This document shows, one piece after another, positions 1 through 10,550 of a stretch of 64,000 nt of DNA (its first letter is position 1; each line of letters opens with the position of its first letter). Under the pieces are notes generated by a model. That model was not told where the DNA came from and made no database searches. It was given only the letters and a program-made list of their open reading frames with translations. The position numbers and the translations under genes are program-made. The stretch spans positions 47,259,797 through 47,323,796 of the forward strand of contig NC_085046.1 in the NCBI RefSeq assembly GCF_963662255.1, in the 5' to 3' direction. Source of the stretch: Cinclus cinclus (Eukaryota > Chordata > Aves > Passeriformes > Cinclidae).

Positions 1-64
1 CAAAATATCAGAAACCCCAAAGACAGAGGAAAAAACAAAGAAAAAAAGCTGGGACCCCCTGGAA

Positions 65-1598
65 ATGTTGCCTCCCCCGTTCCCCGCGCCATTCATGGCT
101 GCGCCGTTCGCCCCAGCCCCAGCCGCGTTGCCCGCGATCGTCCCGCCGGTCGCACCAGGGATCCCGCTTGCACCGGCACCGGCCGCTCCAGCTGTCCCAC
201 CCCTGACCGCTTCTCCCGCGGTTGCCCCGGCCATCCCCGCCCCGGCTGCTCTGTCCGCGCTGGCACCAGCCGCACTGAGCGCCGCTGCTCCAGGCCCTAT
301 GGACCACGTACGGACTGTCCGTGATCCTGTTTGGTTTCCGCCGGAAGGCTCGGCTCCTTCGGCGGTTAAGGCAGCAGTCCCCGTCTATGCCTACCCCCCC
401 CTCCCCCCCCCATTCTTGGAGGACGCAGCTTCGGGTCCTTGCCCCTTGCTTCGGGGCTAGCCCCCGACCCCCTCCCTCTGGCAGCCCCATCAACTCCTGC
501 CTTTGCCACCGTTCCCTTGGTAACGGCGGTGCCTGATGTTCAAGGGAACTTTCCCCCTAAAGAAGAACCACAGTATCAAAATACAAGAAGCTGAGTTGAA
601 AAGCAGCTTCCTTCTGACACTTCCCCAAAACAAGAGAAAAAGGTTATAAAGGACAAAGAACAAAAAGGTTGGGATGAAGTGTTTAGTTTATTCCAATCAC
701 GAGAAGTTCCAATGGGAGGTGGAGGCACGGGGTTTGTCAACACCCCTTTGACTTCTTCAGAAGTCAGAGATTTTAAAAGAGAGATTAAAGGATTATTAGA
801 GGATCCCATAGGTACAGCTGAGCAATTAGATCAATTTTTAGGTCCAAATATTTTTACTTGGGAAGAGATGCAATTAATAATGAAAATAACATTTTCCCAA
901 GAGGAAGGCAGATGATTAGAGTTGCTGGAATAAGAATTTGGGAAAGGCAAAACCAGCAAGGGCCCCCAGGGGACCAGAAAATGCCAATAGTGCCTCCTAA
1001 TTAGAATCAAAATTATGAGGCAGGGCAAAGACTTATGAATTATTATCATAGGGATAATCAAAGGACTAAAAGAAGCAGCACCCCAGAACAAATGTAAAAA
1101 AGGCTTTTGAAGGACAACAAGGAAAGGAAGAAACTCCAGCTGAATGGATAGAGAGACTTGAGAGGAATATGAAACTATTCCAAAACAGACTCTGAGACAG
1201 TAGCAGGACAGGCTTTGTTAGGAGTTAATTTTGTTGTTCATGTCTCGCCAGATATTAGGAAAAAAACTGGAAAAAATGGAAGACTGTCATGATAGATCAC
1301 TAAATGATTTATTAAATGAAGTTCAAAATGTTTATGTCTGGAGAAATGAAGAAAAAGCCAAAGTAGAAGCAAAAATTATGTAACCACTATGCGAGAAAAT
1401 AACTTCCAGAAGAGTCTGAAGTTCCCAGATACCACTCCTAAATATTCAGGTCTTAGGGACAGAGAAAAGCAAAAAACCAGAACCCCAGTACGAGCAAAAT
1501 CCCAGGATCACTCTAAAAATGCCTGTTTTTACTCTAGGGAAGAGGGACATTATAAGAAGGAATGTCCTCACCTGAAAAAGGACTTGAAAATCTTTTGA
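65..1598 (+). pseudogene. ERV gag remnant (Pro/Ala-rich region, capsid, zinc knuckle)
   Basis: The first open segment (65-460) is a Pro/Ala-rich tract resembling the proline-rich spacer between matrix and capsid. A second segment (679-915) has capsid-like sequence, including PLTSSEV and FTWEEMQLIM, similar in style to gamma-type capsid N-termini. A third (1389-1598) holds a nucleocapsid zinc knuckle, CFYSREEGHYKKEC. The knuckle normally reads C-X2-C-X4-H-X4-C; here the second cysteine is a serine (TCT in place of TGT). Stops and frameshifts separate the segments. Assignment of 65-460 to gag rests on position and composition only; capsid and knuckle are firmer. Confidence 0.75.
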
Positions 1599-1620
1599 AA
1601 AATAAGCTCAAAAGAAGAAT

Positions 1621-2009
1621 AGGGAAGTCATAGGCTCTATTTTCTAGATGACAAATACCATCTGGAGCTTGTGATAACCTTAAAAGTGGGTCCCCAGGAG
1701 GAAGAACTAGAATTTTTGGTTGACACTGGGGCACAAAGAACCTGCCTATTAAATATTCCAAAAGGTTATAGTGTAAGTAAAGATACTGTAAAAGTAATAG
1801 GGGCAAAAGAAGAAAGTTTTACAGTTCCTGTCATTAAAGATGTAGTAATTGAGGGGAAAACTAGAATTTGGATGGGGGATGTCTTATTGGTTCCAGAGGC
1901 AGGTAGTAACTTATTGGGGAGGGACTTACAGGTAAAGCTGGGAATAGGCATTATACCAGAAGAAGGGGAAACGACAGCTAAAGTTTTAAAACTTAGTAAA
2001 AAGGATTAG
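1621..2009 (+). pseudogene. ERV protease (pro) domain, largely intact reading frame
   Basis: This is an aspartyl protease of retroviral type, which cleaves the Gag-Pol polyprotein. The open frame 1671-2009 (112 residues) has the catalytic LVDTGA at residues 16-21, with Asp18 at 1722-1724. The C-terminal LLGRD is at residues 81-85, and the flap region lies between. Both are expected spacings for a gamma-type protease. In gammaretroviruses pro is read by suppressing the gag stop; here upstream sequence is too decayed to show this. The frame ends at TAG just before an A-rich AAAC-repeat insertion. Confidence 0.85.
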
Positions 2010-2012
2010 GAT

Positions 2013-2044
2013 AAAACAAACAAACAAGCAAACAAACAAAAAAA
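2013..2044 (+). repeat. Short A-rich (AAAC)n insertion between pro and RT
   Basis: A run of AAAC-like units interrupts the protease-RT junction. It looks like local slippage after the provirus died. A second A-run lies at about 2209-2220 within RT. Confidence 0.8.
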
Positions 2045-3960
2045 TTTGGGCTGGGGAAAGAAATAGGGGAAGAAGAATGTCCCATACATGTACATCAGTG
2101 TCCTATATCCTCAGAAGGATGAGAAGGTTTGAAACCAGTAATAGAAGGACTAATAAAGGATGGGACATTAGAGCCCTGCATGTCTCCTCATAATACCCCT
2201 ATTCTGCCAAAAAAAAAAAGTGTAATGGCAATTATAGATTAGTAGAAGACTTAGGGGAAGTTAACAAGAAAACTCTGACCTGTTACCCAGTAGTACCCAA
2301 CTTTATACCCTTCTAAGTAAGGTCCCACCCCAGAATCAGTGGTTTAATGTAGTGAATATTAAAGATGCTTTTTGGGCTTGCCCATTATCAGAGGAAAGCC
2401 AAAATATCTTTGCCTTTGAATAGGAAAATACTGATACTGGGAGAAAGCAGCAACGAAGATGGACAAAATTACCACAGGAGTTTACTGAATCTCCAAACCT
2501 ATATGGACAAGCTTTAGAAACAGTATTACAAACTTTCCCCACTCCTCCTGGAATACACATTATCCAATATGTGGATGATCTTTTATTATCAGGGGAAGCT
2601 GAAGCTGAAGTTAGGGAAGCTACTATAAAACTTTTAAATTTTCAGGGGAAAAAAAGGATTAAGACTATCAAAAAGGAAACTGCAATGTGTAGAATCAGAA
2701 GTAAAGTATCTTGGACACTTTATAAGCAAAGGTAGCTGAAGGCTAAACCCCAAGAGGATTGCAAAAATTTTATCTCTTCCCCCTCCCTCTTCAAAAAAGG
2801 AAATTAGGAAACTACTTGGATTATTGGGCTATTGGAGACTATGGATTGAAGGGTATACAGAGGCAGTAAAATTTTTGTATAGAAAATTGACAAAGGAAGA
2901 TAATATAAAGTGGACCAAGGAAGATGATATTAAATTAGAAGAATTGAAGTTAAAACTAGCCTCGGTACCAGCTTTAAATTTACCCTCATTACAAAAACCC
3001 TTTCATCTGTATATGAATGTGGAAAGTGGAGTAGCTCATGGAGTTCTGGTTCAAGAGTGGGGAGGAGTGAAGAGACCAGTAGCTTATTTGTCAAAGATGT
3101 TGGACCCAGTGAACCATGGCTGGCCAGTGTGTATTCAAGCCATAAGCAGCTACTGCAACCCTGGTAGAGGAAAGCCGTAAGCTTACTTTTGGAAGTAAGC
3201 TGATTGTGTGTACACCTCATGCAGTCTGAAATGTGTTAAACCAAAAAGCTGAAAAATGGTTAACAGATTCTAGGATGTTAAAATATGAAGCAATTTTGAT
3301 AGACAGTGATGACTTGACACTAGAAATAAACAAAAGTTTAAATCCAGCTCAATTTCTATATGGAGAACCAAAAGGTAATTTGACACATAATTGTTTGGAA
3401 ATTATACAATACCGAATTAAAATTCAGGAAGATCTGGCAAAACAGGCCCTCTTGGAAGGGGAAGGAATATATGTTGATGGTTCCTTCAAATGTTTACAAA
3501 GAAAAAAGATGTCAGGATATTCTTTGGTTGATAGAAAAAATATGCAAACCATCAAAAATGGAAAATTACCTTCAAATTGGTCAGCTCAAACTTGGTATAC
3601 ACCCTAAAAAGAGCATTGGAATTTTACCACGTAAAAAAGGTATGCCTTTGGGGTGGTAAACACTTTTGGAAAAATTTGGGAAGAAAGAGGATTACTCAAT
3701 TCAAAAGGAAAGGGATTGATACATGAGGGTCTCATTTTGGAGGTTTTAGAAGCGTTAAAATTACCTGAGAAGACAGCTGTAGTACATATTAAGGGACATC
3801 AAAAGGGAATGACCTCAGAAATAAGGGGAAATAATTTGGCAAATCAGGAAGTTAAAGATGCATCAAAAAGTGGGATCAAAAGGATTATGTTAATTTTGAC
3901 CCTAAATAAAAAAGAATTAGAAACTTCAAAATTCAGTGAAGCAGGAAAAAAAATTCAGTA
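2045..3960 (+). pseudogene. ERV pol: reverse transcriptase and RNase H remnant
   Basis: The RT active-site motif YVDD lies at 2568-2579 and is followed by three leucines, the gamma-type form. Upstream is a recognisable palm segment with internal TAG codons at about 2422. The connection domain follows at 2824-3180, with RPVAYLSKMLD, a motif typical of gamma-type pol just before RNase H. RNase H is marked by YVDGSF near 3470-3487, which holds the first catalytic Asp, and by the region 3653-3960. Several stops and frameshifts break the frame, so no active polymerase is possible. Confidence 0.87.
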
Positions 3961-4029
3961 AGATAGGGGGAAAGCCAGATGAATCTGGGAAATGGAAACT
4001 CCTTGATGAGAGGCAGTTATTTAATAAGC

Positions 4030-5050
4030 CACGTACTAGTAAAATATTAGAGGACGTGCATCAAAAAACTTGTTGGAGTACTCAAGCTCTGTGTAAATCA
4101 CTTTCTAAGAAATTATGGTTGTATTGGGATTTTTGGAGTGGCAAAACAACTAACTGAGAGATGCATAATTTGTCAAAAGGTAATTAAAAAGGTAGTGAAA
4201 AAGACAACTTTTGGAGGCTATGAGTTAGCTCTCTGACCATTTCAAAGTATCCAAGTGGACTTTACTGAACTTCCCCCAGTACAGAGATGGAAGTTTTTGT
4301 TAGTAATAACAGATCATCTAACCCATTTGGTGGAAGCTGTTCCTGCTATCAGGGCCACAGGTAATATGGTATGTAAAAACCTTTTGGAACAAAATATCCC
4401 CAGGTATGGAATAGTTAATAGGATAGACTCAGACAGAGCAACACATTTTATGTCAAAAGTCTTACAGCAAATAACTCAAGCCTTAGGAATAAAGTGAGAA
4501 TTACATACCCCCACGGCACCCACAGAGTTCAAGCCAGGTAGAAAGGATGAATCAGACTTTAAAGAGAACTCTAACAAAATTAATAATTGAAACCCAAATG
4601 TCATAGGTAAAATGTTTACCATAGGTAAAATGTCTACCCTCTATTGAGGGTCCAAACACAACCCAGGTCAAACCTGGGAGTGTCACCTTATGAAATAATA
4701 TTTAGGTTACCCTTTATGACCACCCAACATGAAACTGCTACCTATGAAGCAGGGGAAATGAGTGTTAAAGAATATGTCAACACAATTGCAGAAACTCTTG
4801 AGAATTTGCAGTTAAAAGGAATAATCCCTCAAACCACATCTTTAGACTATAAAATCCATAACAACTATTCAGGGGAGTGAGTACTGGTGAAGACATGAAA
4901 AACACGATCTTTAACTCCACATAGAAAGGTCCTTTTCAGGTACTTACTACTGATGACTGAGGCATCGATCTGGACCAGGGAACCAGGGTGGATCCATGCC
5001 AGCAAAATCAAAGGACCTGTGGAAAAATTTAAGGAGTAGACTATAACATC
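4030..5050 (+). pseudogene. ERV pol: integrase remnant with DDE triad still readable
   Basis: Integrase inserts viral DNA into the host genome. The zinc-binding domain is degenerate at 4030-4190. The catalytic core begins with VDFTELPPV (Asp at 4258-4260). The second Asp is at 4432-4434 in DSDRATHF, and the Glu is at 4541-4543 in SSQVERMNQ. The second Asp and the Glu are separated by a TGA (4495-4497) and a one-base frameshift, but the spacing fits DX35E. The C-terminal WIHASKIK near 4990-5012 matches the end of gamma-type integrases. The residues survive while the frame is lost. Confidence 0.87.
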
Positions 5051-5660
5051 TGAACCGGCTGATACCAAATTGACTCTTAGGCAGGGACTGTGTGGAGACA
5101 AACTGGGAGAACCAAAATGATCCAAAGAATGTACAAAAACCCACACCCAATTGGGAAATAAGGCCAAACTTATATCAGTGGTTTCAAGTACTGCCTGGGC
5201 ACATTCTAAGACCCCTCCAATACCTCCCTTGGGGAAGAGTACTTCCATTCAAACAGGAGGATAAGCACTATTTCTGTCAGAGTTCTCATATTCTAGCCTT
5301 AGCATGTGACTTATACAAAGAAGAGGAGGAATTACAACTTTCACTAGTGCCACACTACACACCCTGTCTAATTCATCCCAATACTGGATATGCTAGTTAA
5401 GTGTAAATGTTTAAATTGTAAAAAAAATAAAATTTTAGTATTGTAATTCACAAAATCGACATTCTTGTTGCAGGAAGTGTTGCTTGCCAAATTTATTCAC
5501 TGTACAGATAGAACTAAGAAATGCTGAAATGATAAATTTGCTTTGTGGATGGGAATTACTAGAGCCTGTTGAATGGGAAATACCTAAGGAATGGTGGGAA
5601 TCTACAGTTAAGAAGTGTCAAAGACGATTTGCCTGAAAATTAGCAAAAAAGATGAAATAA
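5051..5660 (+). other. Unassigned ERV segment between integrase and env
   Basis: This stretch contains one open frame (5092-5400, 102 residues, start codon at 5092) and then scattered stops. I do not recognise the product. With 6369-6401 beyond the inserted LTR, it makes about 640 bp of original proviral sequence between the integrase end and the env signal peptide. Simple gammaretroviruses overlap pol and env here. It may be extra env leader sequence, an accessory region or divergent SU. Confidence 0.5.
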
Positions 5661-5665
5661 CAAGG

Positions 5666-6363
5666 TGTCTTGGTTTGAAAGACAGGTGTTTGCTAAGGAA
5701 AGCAGAAGCTTCCCTTTGGACTGAAAAAAACATGATTCTTCCGATTATTATAATTTTGGAATTAAGAGAGCTCTCAGGCAAAGATATGGGGGTAGGAATA
5801 ACAGTTCTTTACTAGTATATCTAACATGACAAACAAGAACAACAACAGCTATGAAATTACCCACAAACAGAACAGTAACTCAGTCCCAGTGTTTTTTGGC
5901 TGCAGGCACCTTTTCCCTGAGCTGCAGTTCCCGGTGCTGGGGCGGGCAGGTCCCGCAGAGCCGCAGGAGAGCTGGGGGTGATGGCAGCGCTGTCCCAGGG
6001 GGAGAGAGAGATGGAGAGAGCCCTCCGCTCACGGTGTCGGTCCTGGTGCTCAGCAGAGTGCTGGATGGTGGTAGTTCACAGCGAGAAGGCAGCAGGGCAG
6101 GGTTCAATAGTGGTTTCCCGACGCTGGGATGGCGGAGATGGAGGAGAGGCGGCGATCGTCCTTCTCGTCCCGAACTCCACGGGGGAAATGGGCCAAGGCC
6201 CAGCCTTCCGCTTCCTCTTCTGGCTGTTTGAATCTCTCGGGGCTTACTTCTTCCCTCCCGTCCCCTCCCCCTTGTCACCAGGGCCCAGTCAACAGGTATC
6301 TTAGCATGACAATGGGGAAAATTCCACAGAGGGAAAAAAAAGGGAGAGAACTAACCCTCAACA
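5666..6363 (+). mobile_element. Solo LTR, family A copy 1, nested in the provirus
   Basis: The 698-bp element runs from TGTCTTGGTTTGAAAGAC to CTAACCCTCAACA. It is flanked by a perfect 5-bp target duplication, CAAGG, at 5661-5665 and 6364-6368. Two further copies of the same family lie reversed at 38901-39589 and 59948-60652. The middle is GC-rich, the rest AT-rich. Because it sits inside the older provirus just before env, it inserted later. Open frames within it (for example 5851-6231) recur as shadows in other copies and are not genes. Confidence 0.93.
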
Positions 6364-6401
6364 CAAGGAAATAGAGGGCAAGACCAGGTTGGCCACTGTA
6401 C

Positions 6402-7970
6402 TTGCCACCAAAAAGATCGCATACACCTGCTATGGGTAGCAACCCCATAGGCACAGGAGGTGGAAGTATAAGCCATACTAGACCTTTGTTATTCCTTTTT
6501 CTGTCACTCCTTTTTTGTCTTTTCCCTTATGGGATACCAACAAAGTCATGTAACAGATGCTACCAAAAGCTGTATATAAAAAGACACTGAAGTTCTTTTC
6601 TTATTACACACTCCAATGTCAGCAGTCACTGTTATAACCCATCCAAGTTAAGTCCTTGTATGCAAAATAGCAAAAAAAAAAATTGAATTGTGGAAAACTT
6701 AGGAACAAGAGGTAATAGGTTGGGAAGTGAATGTCCAAAAGGAGAGAAATGGATTTGTTTCACATTTATTATTGGAAGTAAAGTCCAAAATTTGGTAAAA
6801 GAACAACTGGTAAGCATAAAAAATAAGCCAGTGCAACAATCTAACCCTGTGCCAATTTCACTTCAAAAACTGTATACAAACCTTGAACAACAATTAGAAA
6901 AGAAAAGAGATATCTCGAGGCTGGAAAATAATCTGTTTGTAGAACTAGGCAAAAGAATAAGTAAGGAGTTAATGTAACTAATGTTGGGTCTGTGGAGGGA
7001 CTTTGATGTCAGAAAAATAGCCATTGAAAGGCAGTAGTGTAGGCCCAGTTAAACTCCTTAAGTAGAACTAGACAAATATAAGGGAGGAAAACCAACCAGA
7101 AGGGTAGATTTTAAGTTCAATAGTGATAGGGGAAGAATGTCTCTGGTGCACTAGGAGAAAGTTTTTTAACAAAGCAGGAATTCACCCTGTAAGAGATATA
7201 AAGTAAATAATGGAACTTCTACATAGTGGATCCCAGAAGAACCAACTCAATACTGGACTCAAGGAAAAAACCAAAAAAGGAAAATTGTAAATTTAAAAAT
7301 TGGGCTTTTTCAATGTAATGATACAAGCAAGAATCCTTACTATGGGAACCCAGAAATATCCAAATTTTGGGAAAATATAAATCAACAAAAAAATTATTAT
7401 TGGAAAGCACCAGATGTCTTATTTTAGATATGTGGGGAAAGAGCATACCCTGAACTCCCCTCCTGAATGTATAGTGGAAACATATGGGCCGGCCACCTGG
7501 GCAGAACATGGGAACTGGGACATCAAACCCCAATTTACATGCTAAATCACGTTACAAGATTCCAAGCAGTTGTGGAGATAACAAACAGAACTGGTCAAGT
7601 AATAGAATTACTAGCAAGTCAACAACACCAAACAAGGGCTGCAGTATATCAGAATAGGTTGGCTTTAGATTATTTGATAGCTGAAGAAGGAGGAGTCTGT
7701 GGAAAATTTAATACATCAGAGTGTTTGAATATAGATGACAATGGAGATGCCATTCTAGATATAGTCGATGACATTAAAAAAATAGCTCATGTACCAATAC
7801 AGAAATGAGAATCAATGCTAAAAACTAGCTAGTGAGATAATGTATTTGGAATAGAATAGTGGAAGAAGTTAGGCTTCTTCCTTTTATGTGCTACAGCTAG
7901 ATTAATATTTTTTCCTATTTTGATCTCCTGTTTTATTCGGCTAATTACTCGCATTACAAGGCATGCAAAT
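6402..7970 (+). pseudogene. ERV env remnant (signal peptide, SU fragments, TM subunit)
   Basis: An open segment at 6402-6590 carries a hydrophobic run (residues 29-42) that looks like an env signal peptide. SU fragments follow at 6690-6977 and about 7219-7460, separated by stops. The segment 7467-7808 is the transmembrane subunit. It has a heptad-like stretch, a region resembling the retroviral immunosuppressive segment (QNRLALDYLIAEEGG, residues 62-76), then cysteines 78 and 86 in a C-X7-C arrangement with no second cysteine after the last one. A hydrophobic anchor is visible in translation at about 7875-7960, beyond a stop. The reading frame is broken many times and is described only as found. 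Confidence 0.82.
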
Positions 7971-8149
7971 GGTAACTCTGCCTATAGATCCAAAATTGAC
8001 TACATGTGGAATAGCACAAAAGATCATGGTGTTAAAAAAGCAAAATTATATAGAAGACCCCTTAGAAGAAGCAAAATTGGTTTATGATAAAAATTAGTGA
8101 ATAATAGAGGCTAGAAAACAAGGAATATTGCTCAAACCAAATGATTGAT

Positions 8150-8170
8150 AAAAACAAAGAGGGAGGACAT
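8150..8170 (+). promoter_or_regulatory. Polypurine tract before candidate 3' LTR
   Basis: A purine-rich run (AAAACAAAGAGGGAGGACA) directly precedes TGATATAAG, the expected arrangement for plus-strand priming next to a 3' LTR. Confidence 0.6.
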
Positions 8171-8760
8171 TGATATAAGTACATACTTTATTATTGGCTT
8201 TTCAAAAATAATAAAACGAATACTATATGTGTAATATTAGAAAACTTTGCTGAATGAATAAAGTTTCTCTTACTTATGCTATTAACAAAACTTAGAAATA
8301 GTAGTGTGATAAATAATTTTTTTGGACTATAACATGCTGTTGTAAAAAGATTGTATTCATTTAACTGACTAAAAAATGGTAAAGAATTAATCAGGAACTT
8401 CTTCACATTCTTGGATTATCCTATCTAGATAAAGACAGGGGTGACAAACAACAGAACTTGAGGGAAAGTATTTACTGATCTTCGTTATCAAGAAGTGCAC
8501 TGACAAGGAAGAGTCATAAGGAAAAAATAATTAAAAAGTAAGAAATGTTGATTTACAGTTTGGGCGTGGGTGACTTTGAATAATGGGTGAAAGATCTATA
8601 AATATGTAACAGGTTGATGCATTCAATGAAGTGTTTTCTGAGTTAAGGTGTGCTCTTGGTGGAATGCCAAGAATCCAGCCATTGTAACCTTTTGCTTTAT
8701 TGTCTCTTATTGTCTTTTATTTAACATTTTAAAAACTGCCAGGAAACTTTGTTTTTCACA
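8171..8760 (+). mobile_element. Candidate 3' LTR of the provirus
   Basis: The segment begins TGATATAAG after the purine tract and may end at TTTTTCACA (8760), giving about 590 bp. It is AT-rich and holds a TATA-like TATAAATA at 8597-8604. No partner LTR is in the window, so neither the right end nor a target duplication can be confirmed. Confidence 0.5.
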
Positions 8761-9429
8761 CCTCATGTGTTCTGAGTCCTAATGAATGTTCAGGAAATGC
8801 TAAACCCCAGTTAAAAACCTCTCCTCCATGTTCCCTTCTTTGTGCCCCTACACCTCCTCTCCTGTTGCAGGAAAAGTTTTCTTCTCCAAGTTTTCCCATC
8901 CTTACCCCTGCTGCACAAGATGGTTCCCACTGCATGGTCGCAGCCATGTGGCTGCCCTCACACACCCAAGATGGCAGAGACCATGTGGCCGCAGGCACAT
9001 AGGACGCTGTTTGGGAAAACCCGCAGCCGCCCCGCCACTGGTGCCCATGCCAGGGCTGCTCCAAGCCAAACGGCAAAACAGGAGCCAGGAGCAGCGGTCT
9101 GGCCTCAGAGGCTCCACATAGCCCACAGCAGCAGCTGCAGCAGGCCCCGCCAGCCAAGGTGCCAGCAGCAGCAGTACCAGCCATGCCACCATCAGGCCAC
9201 ATCACCCATTGAGCCGCACTCCCACCACCAGAGCGCCACATCGCCTGCTCACCAGCCATCCTGCCCCCACACCTGTGCTGCTGGAGGGGGGAGCAGGGGG
9301 AGCCATGCATGTGATTTCTCCATGCCCGCCACCTCCTGCCCACCACAGCAGCAGCAGCGCCACAGGTTGGGACAACATGTCCAACCTTGCCAGCACCAAA
9401 ATGTCCAACAACAGCAGCACAACCATTGA
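8761..9429 (+). other. Gln/His/Ala-rich open stretch, in frame with the YBX1-like region
   Basis: A 195-residue open frame (8842-9429) rich in Gln, His, Pro and Ala ends at TGA 9427-9429. The same frame then continues directly into the cold-shock domain. The CAG/CCA-rich base pattern could be decayed GC-rich 5' UTR and N-terminal sequence of a YBX1 cDNA, since real YBX1 has a low-complexity Ala/Pro N-terminus. It could also be unrelated ERV leader. An overlapping opposite-strand frame (8756-9346) reflects the same low-stop composition. I see no reason to call a functional gene. Confidence 0.4.
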
Positions 9430-9755
9430 CCCAAACTCACTGCCAAAAGTAAAAAGGTCATTGCCATGAAAGTTTTGGGGACAGTAAAATGGTTCAACAC
9501 GAAAAATAGGTACTGTTTCATCACCTGAAATTATACCAAGGAAGATGTGTTTATCCATCAGACTGCTATAAAGAAAAATAACCCCAGGAATATTTCTGCA
9601 CATAGGAGATGGAGAAACTGTGGAGTTTGATATAGTACAGGAAAAAAAAAAACCCAAGCAGCCAACGTCACAGGACCTGGTGGTGCAAGTTAGCAAACGT
9701 GAACCAAACTGCAACTACTACCCACGTCCTAGACATTCCCCACACAACTACTGAA
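9430..9755 (+). pseudogene. YBX1: YBX1-like cold-shock domain retrocopy (broken)
   Basis: YBX1 is a DNA/RNA-binding protein with one cold-shock domain. Translation here gives [16 protein letters not shown], then a decayed RNP1 (RYCFI), an in-frame TGA at 9526-9528, RNP2-like VFIHQ at 9547-9561, TAIKKNNPR, and, after a one-base frameshift, GDGETVEFD. ANVTGPGG follows, then a segment aligning with the start of the basic C-terminal region (to about 9755). Introns are absent, as expected of a retrocopy. The KKVIA start fits YBX1 better than YBX2 or YBX3. No poly(A) tail is seen; the 3' end runs into ERV-like sequence. It cannot encode an intact domain. Confidence 0.88.
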
Positions 9756-10310
9756 GAGATGGAGCCCAAAACCAACAGCCATCAAGCCTCAGTGGCAGCC
9801 TAAAGCAGGGACAGTGAAAAGCACTGACCACCTGTCCTGCAACCAGAAGCCCCCTCCTGTATTTGCAAAACCTCCCAAATGGATGTGTAACACTCCTTCG
9901 GGTGCCTTCTCTCAGTCCCTATTGCCTCCCTGCCTCCCTCCCACTTTCCCTTTTTTCCATCCACTAAATAAGTCAAACTCCTTTTGGGATTTCCCCAGAT
10001 CCTATTACCCCTTAATGTTCCCTCAAATTCCTAGCTCCCTTTCCCCTCCATGATCTCTCTACCACTGCCACGCTTCTCCCTACCATTGCTACACAGCTAC
10101 CAATCCCTTTTCCCAGAGTTCCTTCTTAATACAAGAGGGGGGATGAAATGAGGCAGGGGAAAAAAAGGAAAGTCCCCTAAGGTAACAACCTCTTTCTTCA
10201 GAATTAGTGATCTCTATTTGGAGTTTCAACGGACACACCACCCCCATTCTACCTCATACAGATTCAATCACAGCTGACCACACTGCTAACAACCGCCAGA
10301 GTACCAGTCC
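9756..10310 (+). other. Unassigned C/A-rich stretch between YBX1 retrocopy and env tail
   Basis: It holds one short proline-rich open frame (9814-10053) and many pyrimidine-rich stretches. By position it is probably upstream env sequence of the second ERV, but I see no motif that proves this. Confidence 0.4.
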
Positions 10311-10544
10311 TTGCTGAGGAATCCTTTCCGGACTCCATTTCTTGATAAGCCATGCCAAGAAAACCTCACCTCCCCCCTACCAACTCTAGGACACTTCAGA
10401 AAATCTGTTCAGACACTGGGGACTCAGGGGATGGCTTGCATTTTGAAAATTGTCTTAGGAGTCCTTTTGATTGTTTCTGTCATTTTGTGTTCATTCAGTT
10501 GCCTCAAACATTTAATTTTAGAATCCTTGAGAGAAGCTTTCTAA
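10311..10544 (+). pseudogene. Second ERV: env transmembrane tail
   Basis: The 77-residue frame ends with a strongly hydrophobic membrane-spanning segment (about residues 43-63, ACILKIVLGVLLIVSVILCS) and a short tail LREAF before a stop. It is followed within 10 bases by a purine tract and an LTR-like start. That is the normal 3' end of a retroviral env. The upstream ectodomain is not recognisable, so this is a fragment. Confidence 0.62.
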
Positions 10545-10550
10545 ACTAAT

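Larger units (their letters stand above)
1..8760 (+). mobile_element. Degenerate gammaretrovirus-like provirus, 5' end outside window
   Basis: Retroviral remnants lie in the order gag, pro, pol, env, then a purine tract and a candidate 3' LTR. The protease has a LVDTGA active site and LLGRD, the polymerase has YVDD followed by leucines, and the integrase keeps the DDE residues and a WIHAS motif near its end. These are hallmarks of class I (gamma-type) ERVs. Every gene carries stops and frameshifts, so it cannot make particles. No 5' LTR or primer-binding site is visible, so the provirus begins upstream of the window. A later solo LTR interrupts it at 5666-6363. The right boundary at about 8760 is an estimate because the matching 5' LTR cannot be seen. 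Confidence 0.88.

Noticed and set aside
8..493. 161-residue minus-strand frame rich in Gly, Arg and Trp
   Set aside because: It is the antisense shadow of the GC-rich, Pro/Ala-coding gag region on the + strand.
8756..9346. 196-residue minus-strand frame
   Set aside because: Antisense of a CAG/CCA-rich low-stop stretch; no domain is recognisable.
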